Source: an uncultured Flavobacteriaceae bacterium (GTDB taxonomy: Bacteria; Bacteroidota; Bacteroidia; Flavobacteriales; Flavobacteriaceae). From it: a DNA stretch of 32,441 bases. This document shows, one piece after another, positions 23,320 through 29,714 of this stretch. A program made the position numbers and the translations under genes. Each line of letters starts with the position of its first letter. Within the stretch, counting starts at the first letter, position 1. Location of the stretch: positions 1-32,441 of the forward strand of contig CALGLR010000110.1 in the NCBI GenBank assembly GCA_937959395.1, written 5' to 3'. A model generated the notes under the pieces. That model was not told where the DNA came from and made no database searches. It saw only the letters and a list, made by a program, of their open reading frames with translations.

Positions 23320-24744
23320 ATGAAAAAATCTAAATTAACTATTTTATTCGCTACTTTATTAGCCTTAAATTATTCCATTGCGCAAACAATAATTCATTCG
23401 TCAGCTAGCGGTAATAACACAACAAACACAGGAATAAACTCTGGCTCTGGCGGAAATGAAAATACATTTTATGGTAATGCTTCTGGTAGATTTAATTCTA
23501 CAGGTACCCAAAATACATTTGTAGGGTTTGGTTCTGGATATTTAAATAATCTAGGAATTAGAAATACATTCATAGGTTACCTATCTGGAAGACATACTAC
23601 AAAATCTAATAATACTTTTGTTGGTAGAGCCTCTGGTTATTTAAATACAGAAGGAGAGGTTAATGTTTTCATTGGTGGCAATAGTGGCCATTTTAATACG
23701 TTAGGTAAAGCGAATACTTTTGTTGGTTATGCTTCTGGTTACGCTAATACGACTGGTAATTACAACACTTTTATTGGTTATGCATCAGGTCACTCTAATG
23801 GTGAAGGAAAAGAAAATACATTTATAGGGTTTGATTCAGGAAGATTAAACACAACAGGTAATTACAATACTTTTACAGGAAGATCCTCTGGGTTTTCTAA
23901 TACAACAGGGAATTACAATGTTTTTAATGGTAGAACTTCAGGGTATTCTAATACAACTGCAACAGCTAACGTATTTATGGGTTATGCTTCAGGTTATAAA
24001 ACAACTACTGGAGGATCTAACACCTATTTAGGTCATAATTCTGGTTATAATAATACGACCGGAAAAGAAAATACTTTTGTAGGCGGAGATTCTGGTCAGA
24101 AGAATACTTCGGGTATATATAATACTTTTATAGGTAGAGTAGCAGGACTTAAGAATACTACAGGACAAAGAAATACTTTTTTAGGAAGAGCAGCAGGTTA
24201 TAATAATAATACCGGTTCGGGGAACATTTTTATTGGAAATGATTCTGCTTATAATGAATTAGGTAGTAATCGTCTTTATATTGATAATAGTGGCACAGCA
24301 ACGCCATTAATATATGGAAAATTCGACACCAACCAATTAGGAATAAATACTAATTATATACCAAATGGTTATGCTTTCGCAGTAAAAGGTAAAATCATTA
24401 CTGAAGAAGTAAAGGTACAATTGCGTGCAGCATGGCCAGATTATGTTTTTACAAACGATTATAAATTACCAACACTTACTCAAGTTGAGAATTTTATTTC
24501 TAAAAATGGGCACTTACCAAATATTCCATCTGCAAAAACAGTAGGCGAAGAAGGAATTCTATTAGGAAATATGAATGCTAAGCTTTTAGAAAAAATTGAA
24601 GAGCTAACATTATATACTATTCAACAACAAAAAGAATTAGAGCTATCTAAAGAAGAATTAAAAGCGTCTAACAAATCTAATAAAGAATTAGATGCTCGTC
24701 TTTCTAAATTAGAAACCCTAGTAGAAAGATTAAACAAAAACTAA
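23320..24744 (+). CDS. Secreted 17-residue-repeat beta-roll protein with coiled-coil C-terminus
   Basis: The product has 474 residues. A signal peptide (MKKSKLTILFATLLALNYSIAQ) is followed by 15 tandem repeats of 17 residues (one has 16) at residues 54-307. The consensus is x-S-G-x-x-N-T-T-G-x-x-N-T-F-I-G-x. The spacing of N-T-F-I-G and S-G recalls the head repeats of trimeric autotransporters such as YadA (14 residues there), so a beta-roll or trimeric beta-helix is likely. Residues about 350-425 carry a module common at the ends of Flavobacteriaceae surface proteins (AAWPDYVF, YKLPTL, NGHLPNIPSA). The end is a heptad-rich coiled coil (about 425-474) that could trimerise it. No T9SS sorting domain is visible. 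It is the first gene of a rightward run leading into the RHS genes, so it may be an adhesin or a structural part of that system. Confidence 0.85.
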   Translation: MKKSKLTILFATLLALNYSIAQTIIHSSASGNNTTNTGINSGSGGNENTFYGNASGRFNSTGTQNTFVGFGSGYLNNLGIRNTFIGYLSGRHTTKSNNTFVGRASGYLNTEGEVNVFIGGNSGHFNTLGKANTFVGYASGYANTTGNYNTFIGYASGHSNGEGKENTFIGFDSGRLNTTGNYNTFTGRSSGFSNTTGNYNVFNGRTSGYSNTTATANVFMGYASGYKTTTGGSNTYLGHNSGYNNTTGKENTFVGGDSGQKNTSGIYNTFIGRVAGLKNTTGQRNTFLGRAAGYNNNTGSGNIFIGNDSAYNELGSNRLYIDNSGTATPLIYGKFDTNQLGINTNYIPNGYAFAVKGKIITEEVKVQLRAAWPDYVFTNDYKLPTLTQVENFISKNGHLPNIPSAKTVGEEGILLGNMNAKLLEKIEELTLYTIQQQKELELSKEELKASNKSNKELDARLSKLETLVERLNKN

Positions 24745-24780
24745 ATTAAAAAGGAGACCCACTTTTGTGAGGTACATATT

Positions 24781-25413
24781 ATGAAAAAGATAAGTTTCAT
24801 CTTACTCTGTTTTAGCTTTCACTATGGGTTTTCTCAAAATGTGAATGCCTTAAAATTAGTAGAACTATTACATGGTAAACAAATAGAACAAACCATAGAA
24901 AGTGTAAAATCTATGAGTTTAGATACTTTAAATATTGGTAATCAGATTAAAGAGTTAAAAACGGCACTTTCTAAAGTATATGATAAAGAATATACAGAGG
25001 AAGAAATCCAATCCTTGATCACATTTTATAAAAGTGCTGCAGGTAAAAAAATGTTAGTATCTCAAGTATTAATAGATGGTAAAGTTACAGACAAAATCTA
25101 TAAATGGGAAGCCAAAGTTCAAGGCATCGAATTACCAGAAGATAATGATGAATTAGCTGTTATAGAACCGATCAATGACATAATAAATCCAATAGGCCTA
25201 GAAAACCAAGTTATAAGAAAAGGAATAGCTCCTAAAAAAGAGCTCCCTAAAGTAAACACTTTACAAGACTTAAAAAAACTTATTGAAAAGGACATTAATG
25301 TAATACACGACTCTCAGTTCTTAGCAAAATTATTAGATATTGAAGAATTGGTGAATCCAGCATTAGACATTGAGGACGTATTACCAGAGATGGAGATTAA
25401 AAAGAAGGATTAA
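24781..25413 (+). CDS. Small secreted DUF2059-like protein
   Basis: The product has 210 residues. A signal peptide (MKKISFILLCFSFHYGFSQ) predicts export. A helical region has the DUF2059-like phrase EYTEEEIQSLITFYKSAAGKKML (about 68-91). The remainder is charged and rich in Glu, Lys and Ile with no cysteines, and ends in a lysine-rich tail (MEIKKKD). DUF2059 proteins are small periplasmic helical proteins of unknown role. The match is by motif only and moderate. It starts 36 bases after the beta-roll gene on the same strand and is followed by the large SpvB-like gene after about 146 bases. It could be an accessory or chaperone of that unit, which is an inference. Confidence 0.8.
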   Translation: MKKISFILLCFSFHYGFSQNVNALKLVELLHGKQIEQTIESVKSMSLDTLNIGNQIKELKTALSKVYDKEYTEEEIQSLITFYKSAAGKKMLVSQVLIDGKVTDKIYKWEAKVQGIELPEDNDELAVIEPINDIINPIGLENQVIRKGIAPKKELPKVNTLQDLKKLIEKDINVIHDSQFLAKLLDIEELVNPALDIEDVLPEMEIKKKD

Positions 25414-25559
25414 GAAATTATAGTATTGAAGGACTGCTTAAATAAATATTTCTAATAGAAAATAAGTAGGAGAAAATAGTTTTTTCTTAGATGAAATGAA
25501 TTAGAAGCTATCACAAAAAAAACACTTGAAACCATTTTTTGTTAAATAATTACAAACAC

Positions 25560-28500
25560 ATGAAAAAAGATATTAAGATACTTGTATTTAATATAATACT
25601 GTTACTTTCAGCAAACAACTTGTTTTCTCAAGTAAAAAACCCGGAGATAACTCCGATGTCTCCAGAATCGGCCAATTTAGGCCGGTATGGAAATGTTGCG
25701 TTAAACAATGCAACGGGACAAATGAATTACAGTGTTCCTATCTATAATATAGAAGTAGATGGTAATAGCTGGCCTATTGCATTAAACTATAATTATGGCG
25801 GACTCATATTAGAAGGAAAACCTTCTTTAAGTGGTTTAGGTTGGAACTTGTCTGCATATGCAAATATTACTAAAGAAACACGAGGATTGCCAGACGGGCA
25901 TTCAAATGGCTATTATGGTTCTAATAATATTAAAGAAAAAATAGATTCTGCTGTTTCAGATTATTTAAACGATGGTGTTTTTAACCAAACCAGTTTTTGG
26001 GATTTGAAAAATTTTAGTGAGGGTAGATGGGATTCTGAGGTAGATAAGTATACGGTTAATATAAAAGGAATGAGCTTTTCATTCAAGTTAAGAAAAACGG
26101 ATAGTGGTAATTATGTCCCATATTATTTATCAAAGCATAATTATAAAGTAGAAATAACAGAATGGCTAGATTCTCAATTTTCTAATGCAGAAGTAGCAGC
26201 ATTTAAGGTAATAGATGATAGCGGGATACAATATTTCTTTAATAAAGAACATAGAGAGCAATATATATATGATCCAGGTAATCCCAATTCTCCTTTTTGG
26301 GAAGATAGAACAACAGCTTGGTTACTATCTGAGATTAAATATTTAAACGGACAATCTATTTTATTTAAGTATAGAAGCGAGCATTTTTTCTCATACGATT
26401 TTTGGGCTTATGGACACGAAAAAGATTTAGATATTTCTGAACCTGGACAAAATCAAGGTCCAGGTCCTAATGACACGTCCTATGGTTCTCATTTTGTACA
26501 AAGTTGGTTCTTAGGATACAAAGAAGGAATAAGACAATCTGAGATGGATAGACTTATATTAGAGTCTATCGAATTCCCTCAAGGAAGTATTGAATTATTG
26601 ACTACGGGGGTAGATTATGAGACTCTTTTTAGTGAACTAAAATTAAAAGATCATAAACAAAGATTAGTAGATCATTATAAATTCGAATATGAAGGAAATA
26701 GAGATAATTTAATAACCATAACAAAAAACGACGAAATTTTTTATGAGTTTGATTATTATAGCCTGAATGGCCATAGTATTATACCAGAATTCATGAATAG
26801 TCAAAACAAAAGACCTCACGATCAAGATTACTGGAGATATTATAATAATGCGGGAAACAGCACAGCAATAGATATGCCTTTTGATGGTAAACAAACAAAT
26901 AAATTACCAAATCTTGTTGCTACAAGAGCTGGAGCATTGCATCGAATTAAATACCAAACTGGAGGATATACGGAGGTGTTTTATGAACAAAACGAAGTTA
27001 AAGAAGACTATGATGATAACCCTACTGGGAATAACCAAAACCAAGCGTTTAATCAAAGTTTTTTAATTAATGTTGATGCAAAAGTAGATAATAATGACCG
27101 ATATGCTTCGGTAAGAAAAACATTCAATACCCCAGTAAGAGCTGCCTTATATCATAAAATTAGAGGGAATGTAGAACATGGTAATTCTATTTATCTTTCA
27201 ATACTAAGAATTGGTGATGTCCCTGCTACCGATTATTCGGCTTGCTATAGTAGTGACCCTGCAAACATTCCTTATTACCCAATAGCGATTGAAGACGCTA
27301 GAAAAAAAGTAAGACCATCTGATGATGATTGCCCCCTTATAACATATCCTAATCCAATTATAGCACCTTCATTGTTAATAGAGCACGATCCAGATAACCA
27401 TTGCGCATGGTTTCCAGGAAGTGGAGATGATTTTAGTGAATCTATGGGATGCGTAGATCAAAAAACAATAAATGCTAACGATTCCTCTAGAGGTGATTTT
27501 TGGATCCCACCAGGAACTTATCAATTTAAAATAGAAGTAAAACATCTATTTTATGATAAATTATATGGTGAAATAGGGATGCGATGGTTTGATCCTACGG
27601 TAAGTAATGGTGGTGAAATACCAGAATTTATAAATACGAAAGTGGGAGGCATTCGTGTCGCAACCATAATTGATTATAATGAAAATGGAGAGCGTACTAA
27701 TATAAAACATTATGATTATAATGATGATGATGGGTTTTCTACAGGGCGACTTAACCAAACACCATATTTTAAAAATGAGCATTTATGGCATCACAATAGA
27801 GACGGACAAAGTTGGACCCACAAACTTGATGAATACTTATTAAATTCATACACCGCTTTAAATAGAAATCATGGCACTCCCGTTTTATATAGTAGGATTA
27901 AAACACATAATACCAAAAAACTTAGTAATTCAACTGTATACCCTAATGGTTATACAATTAAAGAGTATGCTTTACCTATTGAAGAATTGAATGATGATTA
28001 TCCCAGAGTACCTAAAGGACAAGATATTTCTAAAGCGACTCCAAGTAATACTTTTATTAAGGATACTGATGATGAATCTGTAAGTTCAAACTCTAGAACT
28101 TATTACCCTAGAAGGGAGCTATACCTTCCACTAAATTATTATTCTGCAGAAATTACCGAAAGTCTAGATAAACATACTGATAATAACTTTAATCATCCTT
28201 GGAGTTTTAAGTATTATAAAAAACTTGAAAATGATGTGAATTGGGATTGTGATTGCTATAACGCAGGTCCTCATACACTGAATTCTGAAAGTGATTTAGT
28301 ACTTAAAGATTTGCATGCTATTAAACTTTATAAAGATATAGATATAGAGAAAGTTTTAGATAAAGAGGAAGATAGAACTCAGGGCCTTTCTCTAGAGAAA
28401 AATTATGATTATGATGCCTTATCAGGTTTGTTTTTAAAAAAAATAAAAACAATTAATAGTGATGGGGAGGAAACAGTAACTGAATTTGATTACCCAAATG

Positions 28501-29687
28501 AAGTTTCTGAACCGCAATATACTGGCATGGTAAATAGAAACCAACTTACGACTCCTGTAGTTCAACGTGTTTTGGAGAATGGAGAATTAATATCTAAGCA
28601 AAAAACAAATTTCACCTTACTAAATAATGGGTACAGACCTTATGAAATATTAGCAGCGAAGGGTAATACTGATTTAAAAAGAGAAATTAATTTTAATTAT
28701 AACTCAAAAGGACAAATTAATCAAAAGGTTAATAATGAAGGCGCATCTCCATATACATCATACTTGTGGGGTTATAATCAAACAGTCCCTATTGCTAAAA
28801 TAGATAATGCGACGTATACAGAAGTTTTAAATAATTTACCAGTCACTTATAATGCTTTACAAAGTTTAGAAGGCCCAAACTTAAGAACAGCCTTAAATTC
28901 TCTTAGGTCTTCTCTACCAGGTGCGCAAGTAACAAGTTATACGTATAGCCCATTAATTGGTGTTTTTAGTATAACTGACCCTAAAAATGAAACTGTCTTT
29001 TATAACTATGATGATTTAAACCGATTAGAATTTATAAAAGATAAGGATGAAAAAATATTAAAAGAATATAAATACCATTTTGCGTTTTCAGATATTTCTG
29101 TTAGCTTAATAAGTTCTGCAACAACAGTTCAAACTGGAGACACTGTTAACTTTGAAGCAATAGGCAGTGGCGGTTCGGATGATTATAAATATAAATGGAC
29201 TATTTCTAATTTCAGAACAGGTCTTAATCAAGAAGTAACCACAACATCAAACACTTACAGTGTAACAACGACATCAAATCATAGTCCAAGTTTTTCTCTA
29301 AGCTGTGAAATTATAGATAATGAAACTAATTTATCTCATGAAGTTAGTAGAATTATTAGAATAGATGATAGTGTTCCACCTCTAAATTTAGGTAACATTA
29401 ATGCAACAAGAGTTACTCCTGCAGTTGGTCAAAGTGTTTCTTATTCTATAAATGTTTCTGGAGGTTCAGGAAGTTATCGCTACCAATGGACTAAATCAAG
29501 TAATATAGGGGCTCATAATTTTGGAGGAAACTCCAGAAATGTTAGTAATACTACAGCTCAAAGTGATTGTTCAAACTATACTGTATTTTGTACAGTGACC
29601 GATCTTGTAACTAACGAAACCAAAAGGAAAACCATAAGCTTATCTGTAAGTTCTGGATGTCCAACAGATGGAGAAGGAGAGCAATAA
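25560..29687 (+). CDS. Large secreted protein with SpvB/TcB-like N-terminus, a YD-type segment and PKD-like C-terminal domains
   Basis: The product has 1375 residues. I chose the ATG at 25560 because the signal peptide (MKKDIKILVFNIILLLSANNLFSQ) starts there. An in-frame TTG at 25539 would add seven residues in front of it. Residues about 30-110 (NLGRYGNVALNNATGQMNYSVPIY, ALNYNYGG, LSGLGWNLSA, TRGLPD) resemble the start of SpvB/TcB shell proteins, which read G-x-x-x-Y-S-I-P and GLGWSLS. A long beta-rich region follows. Near 1146-1172 there is a YD/RHS-type segment (YNYDDLNRLEFIKDKDEKILKEYKY). After it come two PKD/Ig-like modules (TGDTVNFEAIGSGGS; GQSVSYSINVSGGSGSYRYQW). It begins about 146 bases after the DUF2059-like gene and is followed by the RHS-core gene after 27 bases. 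No T9SS domain is seen. It may pair with the next gene product to build an RHS/Tc-type shell. Confidence 0.85.
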   Translation: MKKDIKILVFNIILLLSANNLFSQVKNPEITPMSPESANLGRYGNVALNNATGQMNYSVPIYNIEVDGNSWPIALNYNYGGLILEGKPSLSGLGWNLSAYANITKETRGLPDGHSNGYYGSNNIKEKIDSAVSDYLNDGVFNQTSFWDLKNFSEGRWDSEVDKYTVNIKGMSFSFKLRKTDSGNYVPYYLSKHNYKVEITEWLDSQFSNAEVAAFKVIDDSGIQYFFNKEHREQYIYDPGNPNSPFWEDRTTAWLLSEIKYLNGQSILFKYRSEHFFSYDFWAYGHEKDLDISEPGQNQGPGPNDTSYGSHFVQSWFLGYKEGIRQSEMDRLILESIEFPQGSIELLTTGVDYETLFSELKLKDHKQRLVDHYKFEYEGNRDNLITITKNDEIFYEFDYYSLNGHSIIPEFMNSQNKRPHDQDYWRYYNNAGNSTAIDMPFDGKQTNKLPNLVATRAGALHRIKYQTGGYTEVFYEQNEVKEDYDDNPTGNNQNQAFNQSFLINVDAKVDNNDRYASVRKTFNTPVRAALYHKIRGNVEHGNSIYLSILRIGDVPATDYSACYSSDPANIPYYPIAIEDARKKVRPSDDDCPLITYPNPIIAPSLLIEHDPDNHCAWFPGSGDDFSESMGCVDQKTINANDSSRGDFWIPPGTYQFKIEVKHLFYDKLYGEIGMRWFDPTVSNGGEIPEFINTKVGGIRVATIIDYNENGERTNIKHYDYNDDDGFSTGRLNQTPYFKNEHLWHHNRDGQSWTHKLDEYLLNSYTALNRNHGTPVLYSRIKTHNTKKLSNSTVYPNGYTIKEYALPIEELNDDYPRVPKGQDISKATPSNTFIKDTDDESVSSNSRTYYPRRELYLPLNYYSAEITESLDKHTDNNFNHPWSFKYYKKLENDVNWDCDCYNAGPHTLNSESDLVLKDLHAIKLYKDIDIEKVLDKEEDRTQGLSLEKNYDYDALSGLFLKKIKTINSDGEETVTEFDYPNEVSEPQYTGMVNRNQLTTPVVQRVLENGELISKQKTNFTLLNNGYRPYEILAAKGNTDLKREINFNYNSKGQINQKVNNEGASPYTSYLWGYNQTVPIAKIDNATYTEVLNNLPVTYNALQSLEGPNLRTALNSLRSSLPGAQVTSYTYSPLIGVFSITDPKNETVFYNYDDLNRLEFIKDKDEKILKEYKYHFAFSDISVSLISSATTVQTGDTVNFEAIGSGGSDDYKYKWTISNFRTGLNQEVTTTSNTYSVTTTSNHSPSFSLSCEIIDNETNLSHEVSRIIRIDDSVPPLNLGNINATRVTPAVGQSVSYSINVSGGSGSYRYQWTKSSNIGAHNFGGNSRNVSNTTAQSDCSNYTVFCTVTDLVTNETKRKTISLSVSSGCPTDGEGEQ

Positions 29688-29714
29688 TAAATAAGAATCT
29701 AAGATTTTAAAATA

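Noticed and set aside
24751-24756. AAGGAG as a Shine-Dalgarno site for the DUF2059-like gene
   Set aside because: It is 24 bases from the start codon, too far to act, and this phylum rarely depends on such sites.
25539-25559. Upstream in-frame TTG start for the SpvB-like gene
   Set aside because: It would put seven polar residues (MLNNYKH) before a typical signal peptide that starts with its own ATG at 25560.
26709-27782. Short open frames opposite or within the SpvB-like gene
   Set aside because: They are shadows of a long gene with a continuous reading frame. Their low-complexity isoleucine-rich translations come from AAT/GAT-rich codons.
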